The notes beneath the pieces were generated by a model. The model did no database searches, had not been told where the DNA came from, and worked only from the letters and a program-made list of their open reading frames with translations. From NCBI RefSeq assembly GCF_000003815.2, contig NC_049997.1, positions 9,575,060 to 9,639,059 of the forward strand: a stretch of DNA of 64,000 bases, in the 5' to 3' direction. Positions 21,101 through 33,065 of the stretch are shown here, one piece after another; the first letter of the stretch is position 1, and every line of letters begins with the position of its first letter. The position numbers were made by a program, and so were the translations under genes. The DNA comes from Branchiostoma floridae. Its lineage: Eukaryota > Chordata > Leptocardii > Amphioxiformes > Branchiostomatidae.

Positions 21101-23181
21101 CCATAAATCAAATTTAAAGCATACATGTACAAGGCATTTAAGTAAATGCAAAAGGAGTATGACAGATACATACATGTAAACAAGGCAGACATTGCAAGCA
21201 AATAATTGAAACATATTTATTTGACCGTAATCTATTGAATAGAACTCAAAACTAATTATAAGTATTGTTCAACGAATCAAATGAAACAATGTTCAGAATA
21301 GTACATGTAATCATGTTACAGATATAAATGTGATACCAAATAACATGCTTAGATTGCTAATGGTGCAGCACAAATTATATGACATTGTGTACTTGAATTA
21401 CATTTGAAATTGATGGTATCCAAACGGAACAAATAAATCTGCAATGCATGTACTTTGCAATAAAAATGTCATTACCAATGCATTATTTCTAATACAATTC
21501 ATTACTTTTACAATAACGTTAATTTTTCATTGTTACCTGCTGTGACTGATATTACCAACTGAAGAGTGAAAACAAAATTGTTTATGGTTGGTACATTTCT
21601 TGGGGTAACAAAAATTTCTGATTAACAAATAACAGAAATGAAGAAAACTTTACCTTCTCGACCAATGACACCTTTCCTGCAAGAAGGGTGTCATCTGAGT
21701 TGGCCACGGCAGTGTGAATAAACACACCTTCTTTCTCAAAAATTACCTGAGTGGGAGACAAAATAGTAATCAATTCACATATAAGCTTGTCCAAGGAGGT
21801 TAAAGTTTTAACCTCCTTGGCTTGTCTAACTCAATATCCAGCACAAATATCAGGATGTTTGAATCAAAGCTGGATACAACAATCTTTGGTACAGTCAAAA
21901 CTGTGCAAGAAGACCACTCAGGGACCAATAAGATTTGGAAATGTGGTCACTATAGGCAGGATTATTAATGCGTGTGTCAATGAGAATATTAGGAGCTAAA
22001 CTTTGAAGCAAATACCAATTGAGCTATGCGGTCATCTCTAAATGAAGGTACATTAAGGATTTTAGAGGAACAGAAATAGAATCTCTTGATACCAGTTAGA
22101 AACTTAGAGTTATGTTTTCAAGAGTAAAGATACATTTTGCTGAACAATATTGATTGAAATTGACAAAGCCTGACACAGCAGGGTTCAAAATACAAAATAC
22201 TGTTTTCAAGATTAGTAAGCAAAAATATTCTGAACTTGCAATTTTGTCAGAAATTGGCAAGTTTTGAGCACTGAACGTACACATTATTTGATGACGTGCT
22301 TGTCTACAAGTTTAACTGGTGGAGGATTTATGGACACACCAATAAATCTAAATGACTGCACAGCAAAGGTCACTCCGTGGGTAACGTTAAACTCTGACTG
22401 TCACGTCATCATGTGATCATGACATGAGTGACTCACATTACATTTCTAGCACTTCAATACGGATTCTGTGTATGTTATTTAAAAAAACTGATCGAATATC
22501 ATTTAAGGCAATTCCTGGTACTAGTGAACGATATCCATTTTTCATTTCTTCCTGATGTGCACTTTGTACTTTGTAATGATTTTTTTCTATATAAAAAAAT
22601 TTTTGCGTACGACACACGGAGGGAAACACAAGTAAACACAGCATATACAATGTCATGGGTTTGTTACGGACAATCAAATGTAGTTCTACCACAGCTATGA
22701 TAGGATACTTCAGAGGCTTGAGGAATGTCCATTGATTGATATTTTAATTCAGATCGGCTGTGCCATAGTGATCCAAATTTATGCATGAAAATTTTAGCCC
22801 ATATGTGTCTGCCGTTTACATGTAGCTCCAAATAATTTGGGACAAACAAGTACGGTCTGCAGTAAGAACCTCTTAACCATTAGTGGAATCAAGCAAGCCT
22901 CAAGTTCAAACCAATAACAGATCTCTGCGATACTGGATTATTTTCATCAAAGTGGGAGTTGTCAAAAAGATGACAAAACAGACACGCAAATGTTTACATT
23001 TTTCGAACGCGATTTTTCGATTCCAGGTTGACAACTCATTGTCAAAACTACACTGACTTGAATCTAGGGTTCCTCATCTACACTTATATGCATAATCTAG
23101 CTGAATTTGTCGATATTATCAGATGAAATGAAGAAAATAAATGCAGAACTCCAAACTCACCCTTTCGTTTGTCGCCGCCAT
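15036..23181 (-). CDS. TBC1D15: TBC1 domain family member 15/17-like, N-terminal part
   Basis: The 5' portion of a Rab GTPase-activating protein gene. Exons in transcript order are 23181-23161 (ATG), 21746-21654, 19945-19789 (3a), 18941-18912 (30-nt), 18835-18694 (3b), 17772-17562 and 15147-15036. They encode MAATNER, VIFEKEGVFIHTAV..., a VDWKP or LDWKAV segment, then LGWSYLLFVLKDGATLPALHF and a LFVVTPND segment. This matches, in order, the N-terminal Rab-binding (DUF3548-type) region of human TBC1D15 as I recall it, including the 'GWSYL.F.LKD...LPALHFH' block. All phases fit if 3a (with or without the 30-nt exon) and 3b are alternatives. The TBC catalytic domain is absent and should lie left of position 1. 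TBC1D15 acts on Rab7 at mitochondria and late endosomes; TBC1D17 is its vertebrate paralogue, so this is probably the single pre-duplication orthologue. Confidence 0.85.
15163..16090. repeat. Imperfect tandem intronic repeats
   Basis: Blocks sharing 'AAACATCTATTAGTGCTACT', 'TTCCCAGACATTGTGACTTA' and 'CACAGGGTCCAAAGTGGAAA' recur near 15191, 15372, 15655-15800 and 15965-16085. The copies are interrupted by a hairpin family (AAGCAGTTACTCAAGCAA / CATATCCAGTTGC). This is an intron of the TBC1D15-like gene. Confidence 0.6.
16161..16255 (+). repeat. tRNA-derived SINE head
   Basis: A-box-like TGGTCTTGTGGTTT and B-box-like GGTTCTGGGTTTGATTCC at pol III promoter spacing, without a closed acceptor stem. 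It is intronic in the TBC1D15-like gene. 16256-17561 holds nothing else recognised. Confidence 0.5.
17562..17772 (-). CDS. TBC1D15: TBC1D15-like exon with GWSYLLFVLKD core
   Basis: 211 nt, phase 1 in, phase 2 out. It encodes ESVNFHAKKNRYAINFSLLE, then SLGWSYLLFVLKDGATLPAL and EKYVSIT. This is the most conserved block of the N-terminal Rab-binding region and the main basis for naming the gene. Confidence 0.9.
18694..18835 (-). CDS. TBC1D15: TBC1D15-like alternative exon 3b
   Basis: 142 nt, phase 0 in, phase 1 out (acceptor TTGGTGTAG, donor GTAAGG). It encodes DGGFDALLDWKAVEES, then QPTWGTVSFHRSA. The W-x-TVSF segment matches the 'WDMVNTVSF' block of human TBC1D15 better than 3a does. Splicing 3a directly to 3b would shift the frame and hit a stop within 17 codons. 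Confidence 0.75.
18912..18941 (-). CDS. TBC1D15: TBC1D15-like 30-nt microexon candidate
   Basis: Acceptor GCAAGAACAG and donor GTAAGT; phase 1 in and out, adding GVSNPVKSQ plus split Gly codons. It can sit between 3a and the 17562-17772 exon but not before 3b. The polypyrimidine tract is weak and a longer in-phase-0 version starting near 18981 is also open, so this exon needs transcript support. Confidence 0.42.
18981..19300. repeat. Tandem duplication of about 130 bp between alternative exons
   Basis: Two copies (about 18988-19130 and 19166-19300) share AAACCTTGCTGC, AGAAGAACTGCATGATCATT and GTGGACTGCCATGACCTTTT. They lie between exon 3a and the 30-nt exon. On the minus strand both copies keep a short open frame with conserved codons (KVMAVHKL...EPRTRNDHAVLLAAR), but no compatible splice phase was found. 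A dispersed repeat is the safer reading. Confidence 0.5.
19789..19945 (-). CDS. TBC1D15: TBC1D15-like alternative exon 3a
   Basis: Acceptor TTGTTAG and donor GTAATG; phase 0 in, phase 1 out (157 nt). It encodes GLEAYVDWKPTETETDFSPE, then EPDWAVI and a Ser/Gln-rich end. The DWKP and later W correspond to 'VDWRP' and 'EAEWDMV' of human TBC1D15. It is homologous in layout and phase to the exon at 18694-18835. Confidence 0.75.
21654..21746 (-). CDS. TBC1D15: TBC1D15-like exon 2
   Basis: 31 codons, phase 0 in and out (acceptor CACTCAG, donor GTAAAG). VIFEKEGVFIHTA is the conserved family opening. Confidence 0.85.
23161..23181 (-). CDS. TBC1D15: TBC1D15-like exon 1 (start codon)
   Basis: ATGGCGGCGACAAACGAAAG plus G, followed by the donor GTGAGT. 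It ends in phase 0. The encoded MAATNER aligns with the short N-terminus that precedes the E-x-EGV-x-IH motif in the family. Confidence 0.8.
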
Positions 23182-23206
23182 TTTGAACGTTTAGGGAGTT
23201 ACGTCA
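23170..23206 (-). promoter_or_regulatory. TBC1D15-like core promoter: YY1-type and CRE-type motifs
   Basis: On the minus strand AAAATGGCGGC overlaps the start codon (YY1-type consensus). TGACGTAA at 23206-23199 is a CRE/ATF-like octamer about 18 bases upstream. Both are common in TATA-less housekeeping promoters. The match is by sequence only. Confidence 0.5.
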
Positions 23207-24538
23207 TCAACATGTGAGGCAACATCATCGGGCTAGTTCATTATTTTCTAAAGGGGTTTACTTTTACAGATTGAGTTATGCAAACCATGTTTTTATGCAG
23301 TTTAACACATTTGAATACAAATTAAGTATCATCAGTTATCATATAGCTTGATACAAAAGATTTTTTTATTTTAGTATGATGTGTTTATATAATTTAGTGA
23401 CACCCCCTAGTCACAGTGAGATCATCTTTTGACTGCTGTTGTGACCCCCAAGATTCGATTCACTACGTCTAATTTAAAACGCAATTACGTGATCAAAATA
23501 CAGTACAATTCACTAATATAACATAAATTCTAGTGCATAAAATATCATAAGCATTTTATTGTCTAAATGTGGATTCTTGATTGCAATTATAGCCATATAT
23601 TGTTGTTAAGATTCTACTCGTATCGGGCTTCCAATCAGAAACTATGCTTACGTCCAGCTAATCAATATCAAAACACTGAGGCCAGGCTAGAAGCGGGAAC
23701 GTGCCTGCAGTAAGGCACACAAGGTATGTTTTCTCGTTTTTCTGCAATTTCTATCCACCAGTTTGACGTTTTAATGGATTATTGTGATGCAGAAGACTGA
23801 AATGAAGCTGTCTATGTCCCCTAGTCCTGTTTCAGATCGCTATAACTTGTGTTTACACTAAGGACGTGTACTGTTATGTTTGCATGTTTGTCTTTGGCTG
23901 ACTAAATGTGTACATTTCGTCAACAAATCACATATAAATTGTCCACATTTGGAGTGGCATGAGTCAATTAAACTTCAGTTGTAGTTGGAAGATAAACAGT
24001 AAGCGGGGTAACAGTTGGAACTTGAAAATACCACAACATCTGGAATTGATTTAATGGGGTCTTCTAGCCAGATCAACTTTAACTTGACTTTAGAAAAAAG
24101 GGTTGGGTTGCATGATGACATCATATGTTTTTGGCCATGTGCCCATCTTGGCTGCAGTACAAAGCTTTGAATGTTATATAAAGAACACATTTTAAAGTTC
24201 TATATGGTATTTTTATTCTATCCCCAAGGAGGTTAAAAACCTTCTTGGTATTCCACAGTTCCTAGTTTATTTTCCTTGCTCTTATTAAGTCTTAGTTCCA
24301 AACAGATACGGTTTTGTAACTTCCCCTGTGGGTTCTCTAACCATTGACACACACACAAAAATTGCCACCAAAAAGACCAGCAAAAGTGGGCCAAACCTGC
24401 ACATCCACTTGTATTGACCGATCAATTTGTTTGATTACATCTATTGTTATACACTAGACATTGGACCATGATAACTTACATCAAATATTTGGTGTCTTGG
24501 TAAATGATTAAAATCATGTTAAGCCGTGCATTTCTCAT

Positions 24539-24749
24539 TACTGTGAATGCAGAAACATTCACGGTGGTTTAATGTTCACCGTTTCGTGGTGGCCGCTTCA
24601 CTGCAAACTTATAACCACCGGGAACATTTTTCTATTATGGTATTAGACTGCAGTCTATGGTGTTACCGTGAACTTAAAACCACCGCGAAAAGTCCTTTTT
24701 CCCGCTACCGCGAAATTAAATCCCCGCGAACTTAAATGCATTTACAGTA
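24539..24749. mobile_element. MITE, TIR TACTGTAAATGCA, copy A
   Basis: The ends TACTGTGAATGCA and TGCATTTACAGTA are inverse. The interior is a foldback rich in ACCGCGAA and TTCGCGGT motifs. A flanking TA at both ends suits a Tc1/mariner-type non-autonomous element. Other copies are at 31035-31246, 37149-37346, 44540-44697, 39329-39405 (fragment) and 25865-26043 (diverged). Confidence 0.75.
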
Positions 24750-25864
24750 CTTGCCATTGATAATATTTTGCCTAACACCACTATTTCTTGGACCACGTTC
24801 AAATTATCAGAAGCAGTCACCTGTAAAGAAATTGTAACGAGAAAATATAATTATCTCCACAAATATTCATCTGCTATCTACTGACAAGGAATTCACGTGG
24901 GAGTGCATTATAGTAAAAATACAGCTCATTTCAAAGTCTAATGAGATGTTGTGTGCTTGACTGATGAACTGTAATACTAGTCATTTTAATGAAAGATGGA
25001 CAGCAATGCCTAATGATATGTATGCAAAGGAATGGTATGTTCTTTTTGTGACAGTATGGCTTCAATCAGTTTACATTCATGTAACATTATCTAGATTAGA
25101 ATTTTGCAACTGGTATTTCATTTGTTGTTCTATTTTACAAAATTCATCACGTAGGGGCTAGTACTAGTAAAAAAATTGGCTTAGGAGATTATTTCATATT
25201 TTCTGTATACATAGGAATTCACAACGACTTTCTTGCTCTCTTTTTAGCCAATCATATTTCCAGCTTGCAAAAGGTTCAGTTGGAAATTAGGAATTTATCT
25301 ACATGCTAGTATGTTAATATACTGAAAAGGTACTCGCAAACTAATCCTATTTGCCGAATGTCCGTTTTATGTCCTTCATTCCATCAGCAGAGCGCGAGAC
25401 ACTCAGGTGTCTCTAATAATAACCTCCCTGCCCTCAGGGCCTGCCCCTTAAATCACCCGGACAGCGGACCCACAAAAGGTGTTCTGGCATGTCTGAGCAA
25501 TTACGTAAGGACTCTTGTAAGGCTTAAGAACGGGAGGACAACGCTCTTTTGATGACGACAACAAGGCTTAGGCGATAATTATAGAGCGTAGTTCCTGTCC
25601 AGTCACAACAATTAAGGTCTGAAGCGGGACATGAAAATTAGGTGGTAGGGTGGTCACCACTGTATCTGCCATCATGGGTAATTGGATCACATGTCGTTAT
25701 AGGAAATGGTCCTGAATAAAACAAAGGGTCTGAGCTTAGAGGTCTAAAATAGAGTATCTGTAATGGTAATTTTATGTACAGTAATGTTATATCAGGTTTA
25801 AGTACAGCTTTTTGGAAAAATAGAACTTGGAGAAAAAATTCCTAGCATTAGATAAACCTCTTTC

Positions 25865-26043
25865 TGTGCATTAAGTAATGTATTTAAGTTTTCAAGGATT
25901 TACTTTCGCGATTCAGGGAAAATGGAGTGGTCGCTGTGGTTTAAGTTCGCAGTAGCACCATAGACTGTAGTCACATACTGTAACGGAAAAATTTTCTCTC
26001 AACCACGAAAGAAATACCACTGCAAAGTAAATGCATTTACAGC
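25865..26043. mobile_element. Diverged member of the TACTGTAAATGCA MITE family
   Basis: The right end AAATGCATTTACAGCA and interior CCACGAAAG, GTTCGCAGT and ATAGACTGTAGTC segments match copies A and B with many substitutions. Confidence 0.5.
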
Positions 26044-28948
26044 ATTAGATCAGAATCCTGGTTGAAGATATGATTTTCAACATGTATCAGGCGTATCAGA
26101 AGTATATCTATTTGAAGGTTATAAGATACTCCTAGATTATCGCTGGATGATGTAATAAATTGAACAAAACAGTGTAGTTGGCATTTACATATTAAAAAGA
26201 CGCATAAATCTTGCCAAACATTAACAGCAGCAAAATGATATTCAGTAACATGATAACAGAAAAATCTCAAGGGGACGATGTCATTTGTGCAGCAGTTTCC
26301 AGCATAAGGGCCATGCATGCAGCTGCATATTGTTGCATATTTAACATCTCTGACCAAAACAGTGCAGACAAATTAGTCTGGGAGCTACTGACTATTATTC
26401 ATTCCTTCTCAGAGACTGGTGCTGTTCAGTTGAACGTTTTGGTAAGTCTCATTTTTTTCCCTTACATTTTTGTTGGAAGTCATGCTACAGAACAATTTCT
26501 ATCTGTACCAAGTTGAACACAGATGATCTTTCAAGCTGATATTCAGATGTATTTTATCTACCTTACATGCTTCATGTCATAGTACCAGTTATCTATGTTT
26601 ACTGGTAGTATTTATTTTAGTTGTTTTGAAAAATCATTCTTTTTCAAGGAAAGTTACTGCTTAGATTTACCGATATTCATTTTGAATATATCTGATGCAT
26701 GATGGAGAATTGAAATGTACCATACATAGGTTGGGTTAAGTCTTACCTCATTGTAAAATGTACAATTTGCCCTATCTATACATTTACTCATAACACTGAA
26801 ACAAGACAGCCTAATTATCTTTTGTATCAGAATATTTATTTATACAAAACACCATACACTGCAGTATTTGTAATGATGAAGGCCATAAAAGCAATCAACC
26901 AGCTTTTGATTATAGTTTTATTTTCATTGCGCAGTATACTAGTAGTAGTATGTGTACATGTAGCTATAATAATCCTTTATCTACAAATGTATGACCTAGC
27001 AATCATACTGTAAAATCTTAGTTATTAATATCAATTGTAGGACTATAGAAAATCAAAATCCCTTTATGGGGCTTGAAATAGCACCTGCATTCGTATATGT
27101 GATTATATTATATTACTAACATATACAAATACAGGCGCTATCATTTAGCACTGGAAGAATTGGAGTTGTACAGGTATTCCTGAGGTCTGTCTTCGGCTAA
27201 CCCATTCTGGTCCCTGCAAACTCTTGATTTTCTTCCTAGCTCAAAATCTAAGTGTCTCAACCTTGAACCTAGAAAAAGAACACCCTTCATATTGAATAGA
27301 CTAGTCCAGTTTTTGATTGACAGGTTCTAAGCACCATGAAATGTCTGGTAAGCCACCTGACCCTCCCTCCATTCCATCACCATGGTAACCGGATCCAGCT
27401 GTCATCACCATAGAGGGGGTTTGGCAAAATTGATGGTATCAGGACCCAGATCAAATGACACATGGTGGATCTGACAAGCATAAGTGCAATGGGAACTCTA
27501 GCTTTTCCCAGTGGTATGAAATATGCTGGGGCAGTTTATCATGATATTGTTTTGCCTTTGGTTGCTTTTATCCCCATCTCCACTCAGTACCTCTGTTCTG
27601 CTTGCTGGCCATATCAAACACTGGCAAGAAAAATATCACATCACAACTTTTAACCTGTATTGCTCACTCAATGAAAAGAGCTACATTTGTAAACGTACAG
27701 TACAAATGCTGCTTGCTAGCCATGTAAATTAACAGTGGATGGAAATTACTTGACAATGTGTTCTCTAAGAAAAAGAGCAATGTTAAAGATATCGGATAAG
27801 ACTAAGAGTATAGCATAAATTGGACCCTGCTCTTGATGCATCCATTATACAGTTAGAGTCCTATTGATCACATTTCCTTACAACGTAATCAAGTCCATCT
27901 ATTGGTACAGACATGAAGCTATCCATGATAACATCTAGGCTTTAAAAGCCTTGTCTGCATCCACACTTAGCTTCCTGGTCCCTGTCCAAGTTTACTGAAC
28001 AGGTACTGGCTCAGGACTGTGGTACTTGACAAGGCTACCAAGAACAGAAAATATGTATGCATACCAGACTGTCTGACTCCAACTACGTAACTAAAACACA
28101 GAGTAGGAAAGGCAACTGTTTCTCTGTTTCTGAAAGATTAATAAAGAATTTCAAGATACTTTTAATTTCTGTAATCTTCAGGCCTTTATCTAAGCAGATG
28201 ATGAAGTGGAAAATTCCCAAAATTGGGGTGGAAAACTCACATGTCAGAAAACTTAACTATTTTCCTCCCCAACTGCTGCTTGGAGATTACTATTTCTGTA
28301 GGATATAAATCCTAAATATAGTAAATGTATAATAGGCCTTGTGATTTAATGAAAAGATACTTAGAAATGCCAGCAGTGGTGACAGCCTACCCTGTATTTA
28401 AATTGTACATGTATATGCTGCTACATGTATGGCATAGGCTATGGTAGTGTACGTTTTTTAGGAAGGGCACAGAGCCAACAGGTTAACATCACTCCATTAA
28501 GCTAATGGACATTTTCAGCCAACCTTACTCCAGGAGAATCAGTCATTGCCATTTCTGTGGTGGGATTACCATACCAGGGTCCAGCACTGCAATAAATCTA
28601 ATGGGAGACCATGAACCAGTGATTAAAGTACCAGTGTTCCCAGCAGTCTTACTGAGGGATGACTGCAGTGTGAAAGCTGATACCACAGTTTGACCTCTCC
28701 ATATAGGAAAGCATGTTAAAATACACTGAAACAAGGCTTCAGAAAAGTACTAACTCCAATCTCAATCTTTGAAATTTTTCTCCACCAGTCACAAGGGTCA
28801 TCTTTATAACCACTAAAAGAAAACAGGGTTGATCTGCTCAAACTCCGAGGAATCCTTGCTCTATGAAAGAAACCTGATTAAAGTGCCAGTGCTCTGGCTG
28901 TCTTACTGAGTGATAACTGCGGTGTGAAAATTAGCCTCCATGGCACTG

Positions 28949-29202
28949 GCAGACTTGGAGTGGAGCTGGCTTTTATTTAAGGAGGCCTGATGCTGGTTTG
29001 TGATTTTCAACGTTGGCTAGGTTCTCTTATGTCGGGAAAGGGAGTTTGCCATGGTGTCTCAAGATGGGGTAAACTCCCGTCCTTGGCAAACTCCCTTTCC
29101 CCGCAAACTCCCTTTCCCGGCATAAGAGAACCTAGCCAACGTTGAAAATTGCGAACCAGCAACCCCTAAAATAAAAGCAAGCCCTGCTCAAAGTCTGCGA
29201 CG
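28949..29202. mobile_element. Long-armed hairpin element
   Basis: Two inverted arms of about 90-100 bp (28949-29049 and 29104-29202) share CAACGTTGGCTAGGTTCTCT and GGGAAAGGGAGTTTGC. The centre repeats AAACTCCC again. No coding capacity. Arm similarity is high, suggesting a recent insertion or conversion. Confidence 0.7.
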
Positions 29203-31034
29203 CAGGCTATGTGTGAAAGATGTTGGAAAAATGTACCCGCACGAGTTCAATTTTACGCAAACTAACCTGGATATGCAGGTAGTATTTCTAATAGCCCTGA
29301 GTTTACTGTTACAGTAACAGTTACATTTTATCAATCAACTGCTGACAACAATGCCGGCTTTTATGAATGGAATACATTGCCCCCTGGTGCCTGTATGAAA
29401 TTAAAGCAAGGGTAAGGAAGGTGAAACATTAGGGCATGATAATATCAGTCTATATGCAGCAACATGTACTACACAATGTACTATAACACAATTCTAGTCA
29501 CATACATTTTGTATATCCCTCACACTGAAAAAAATGTGTCTTAAGAGATCTCCAATTAATGTACAAGACATTCATTCTATGCATTTCACTACATATTTTG
29601 AGACAGTCATTATCAAATGATAAGATTGAAGCATATATCTTCTAGACGTGGCATGAATATAGGCACTCTATAGGTAGGAAATCTCAGTAAGTTTTTATTC
29701 TAGATTAACTCAAGGACGTTATATATATATATAAAGTCATTGATTAACTGGAAGGCAAAATTCCCAGTCAACTGAATTTTTCTTTTTCATTTCACTTTAT
29801 TCAGTCAACCAGAACTGAATCAAGGAAAGCAATTTAACATTGTCTGGTGATGCAGAAAACAACCCAAAATGGGCATCCCTTTACAACAAGCCCCAAACTA
29901 GACCTCTGGTTCATTAGCATTCCGGTCATGCTACACAAATTTGCTGCTCACTTTAGTCTGCTTCCGTGCATTACGCCTGGAATGCAACAGTTAGCCTGGC
30001 TGGAAAACGTGAGTTCTTTTTTTCTCATTTCCATCTCAGACGGTAGAATCATACGGAAATCAGGTCCTAATCCATAAACGAGGATAGCGAGAAATTCTGT
30101 TATTAGGTAAACATGCATGCATAATTGTGCGACAAATCTTATGTTCTTTTTGTAGGTCAGACATAGAATCTGATGCAAAATTGGTAACGTTAGATGGTGC
30201 ATTTGATGTCTGTTTGTAATTTTGACTCAGACATTTGTCCTTTGTTGCCTTTTTCATGTTTTAATGTGAGAATTATCTTATGCTACTGAATGTGGTGTCA
30301 GTAATTGAGTAATCAATCTATCTTTATATTCATTCAATCAACATCAATATTTTGCATAAGAAAGTGTTGTGCATTAGAAAGTAGAATGTATGTGAAGAAA
30401 TCTCATGAAAAATCATGGGGGAAGGCTCTTGACTGAAATATCATTATCACCCATTTGGTGCTCAATGACATGATTAATGATTTGATCATGAATATCAGTA
30501 ATCCATACATCGTGTAATTATGATGACAATAACAATATTTGTAGTACATGTAGTGTGCACAGTCAAGTGGATAGTGATCCTACATCAAGACCAAGAAGTC
30601 GTGAGTTTTAATCCCAGCTAGGTCACTCAACCGACATGCACGCTACTGGAAAAGGTTGCAGTCCTCAGGACAGGACTGTTTTTAACTGTGGTCCACTGTT
30701 TCTTTACATGCTTGTCGAAAAAGAGCTTGTAGGTCAATTTCCCCAGTACAAATAAGCTGTAAATACTGTACATAGCATGTCTTCTTGTCTGTTCATTGCC
30801 TTTCTCTGCACAAACAAACACTCAGGATGACTGTCTAACTTTTGGATGGGGCTAAAAATGCTTCATTTGAGGTATAGGATTTTATATTTGTGATGATCAT
30901 GATTAACTATAATTGATTGAAAAAAAAAAGTTTTTTACCAAGTACATGTATGAAGCATTATGTACATTGTATAGCCTTACTGGGGTTGCAGTTTTATCAG
31001 TCAAGTAAACTGATAATCAATATCCATTCCCAGA

Positions 31035-31246
31035 TACTGTAAATGCAGAAACGTTCGCGGTGGATTGATGTTCGTGGTTTTTGCGGTGACCACTTCACCG
31101 CAAACTTAAAACCACCGCAAACATTTTTCTATTATGGTATTAGACTGCTGTCTATGGTGTTACCGCAAAATTAAAACCACCGCGAAAAGTCATTTTTCCT
31201 GCTACCGCGAAATTAAATCCCTGTGAACTTAGATGCATTTACAGTA
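31035..31246. mobile_element. MITE, TIR TACTGTAAATGCA, copy B
   Basis: Near full-length relative of 24539-24749, with the same order: TACTGTAAATGCAG, GTTCGCGGTGG, ACCACCGC, TATTATGGTATTAGACTG, CCGCGAAATTAAATCC and ATGCATTTACAGTA. Confidence 0.75.
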
Positions 31247-31390
31247 GTCAAGGGTGTATGTTAATGTGCCTCTCTTGGGCAACACAACAACCCTTCTGGA
31301 AAGGCAGAGTGCCAGTTGTGGGCAAGAGTCACTGCTAAGGTCAAGTATCTGGTTACTGGTGCAGTTTCAGGGATTGGTCTTAAAGTAACG

Positions 31391-31720
31391 TTCTCTGCAT
31401 CTGGCAATGGGTATGTTTACCAGTTATAAATTCTCTCAAGAAGTCCATTATTGCTCTTCTGTACATAGTGCAACAAAATAGCAATTCTGAGTCACTTAAT
31501 GTAACCCTTTGATTTAAAAGGAGATACATCTTCCTGCATAACAGGCATAATACAGGGATTTGTGTTTTCAGTACAGGGGTCTGGTAATGGGTATGTTTAT
31601 CGCTATATCTCCATAACTTAATTTCCGTGATTGCTCTTCTGTATACAGTGCAACAAAACACGCATTCACAGTCATGTATTGTGACCCCGTTAAAGAAGAT
31701 ACATCTCTCATAACAGGTAA
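31391..31720. repeat. Tandem duplication of about 180 bp
   Basis: Two copies share GGCAATGGGTATGTTTA, ATTGCTCTTCTGTA, CAGTGCAACAAAA and GATACATCTTC. The second begins near 31575. No function is recognised. Confidence 0.6.
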
Positions 31721-32110
31721 ATTATAAGTACAGATTTTAGATGCATTGCACGCATGTACATTTACATCGCAAGGAAGTCTGCCCTTGCCCTTTTAGTGAA
31801 TGATTTGCTCTTAAGCAAAGTCCAAGTGCGGCCAACTTACAATTGAATGAATTTGAAGGCCTTGACAATGAAATCTTGAACATGCTTACAAAGTAATATA
31901 GCTCTCCTTGAGCTCTAGGGTTGGATTTTTGCCAAAGATTTGTTGGAGCGTTTTTTAGTTCAGCTGGCATGTATCAGTACTAGTAAAGGTTGTTGGTTCA
32001 CATGAATTAAGCTTGGCAGCATAAATTGTTGATAATTAGGCCAAATTTACATTAAAGATCAATTTCTTTATCTCTTTTTGAAAGGGTGGTTACAATTTAC
32101 AGGTGTCTTC

Positions 32111-32114
32111 TGTG

Positions 32115-32180
<66 letters not shown>

Positions 32181-32184
32181 TGTG
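32111..32184. repeat. (GT)n microsatellite
   Basis: An interrupted (TG)n tract with TATG and TTTG interruptions. Confidence 0.95.
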
Positions 32185-32850
32185 CTCAAATGGCAGTAAA
32201 ACTCATTTAGTCACTAACTTATTTATTTATGTATGTAAGAAAATAAATAACACAACATTTATGTTTTGGCCATTTCTTTAATTTGTTTTACCTTGACTTG
32301 TCACTGAATCAGTTCTCCCTCCTTCCTTGTTAGTGGTTTACCCCTATCGTCATTCATCCAACCCCTCCCCAAAATCTCAATGGTGTGTCCCTTGAATGTC
32401 TTAACTTAAGTTTTTCCTCCATATATCTTCATCCCTGGTAATTGCCAGCTCATTTTACAGATATAACCATAACTAAATCCATATCCATCGGAGGGAAAGA
32501 ATATGTATATATAACCACGTTGGCAAAGCCATTTTTATCCATTCCATGCCAGTACCGATATATCAGCAACTGCACACATATCCATCCATATTTGTATATA
32601 CCACCCTGTTATCTGATTGAAGAAATTGCCATTGAGGTGAAAATGTGAAGAATATTGGCAGTGTTTATGATTATTCATGTGTTAAATGGAGAAATTTCAT
32701 GGTGACATAGCCCCCTGCCCTTGTCGCACTATTGACTTTCATCAGGCATGAAGTGCTGCTGCTGCATAATGGTGAACTTGGCCTTCCTCCAAAGTGAAAC
32801 ATCTCTCATCTCCCGTGGGTGTTGCAATAGTGCCACTTGTGGAATATGGA

Positions 32851-32920
32851 TTTGTCCCGCCGTATTATAGCTCCAAACAGAAGAGTCTCGGGGAGCTATA
32901 ATACGGCTGGATACCAGGAT
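32851..32920. mobile_element. Hairpin MITE, second copy
   Basis: CCGTATTATAGCTCC and GGAGCTATAATACGG are inverse arms, followed by CTGGATACCAGGAT. It is the same family as 182-280 and 35020-35147. Its left terminus is degraded and the target duplication is not clear. Confidence 0.65.
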
Positions 32921-33065
32921 AGATTGGGAGGTGTTCATCTTCAGACTGAGGATAACTGAAGAAAGGATTACCATCATTATAACTTATAAGCATGCGGTAG
33001 CTTAAACAAAGATGTTCATAATGATACATGTTATGCAAATTATAATGATAAATGAGGAGATTGTA

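Noticed and set aside
26211-26516. 101-codon plus-strand frame in the intergenic region
   Set aside because: No recognised motif, no supporting splice signals, base composition like the surrounding non-coding DNA.
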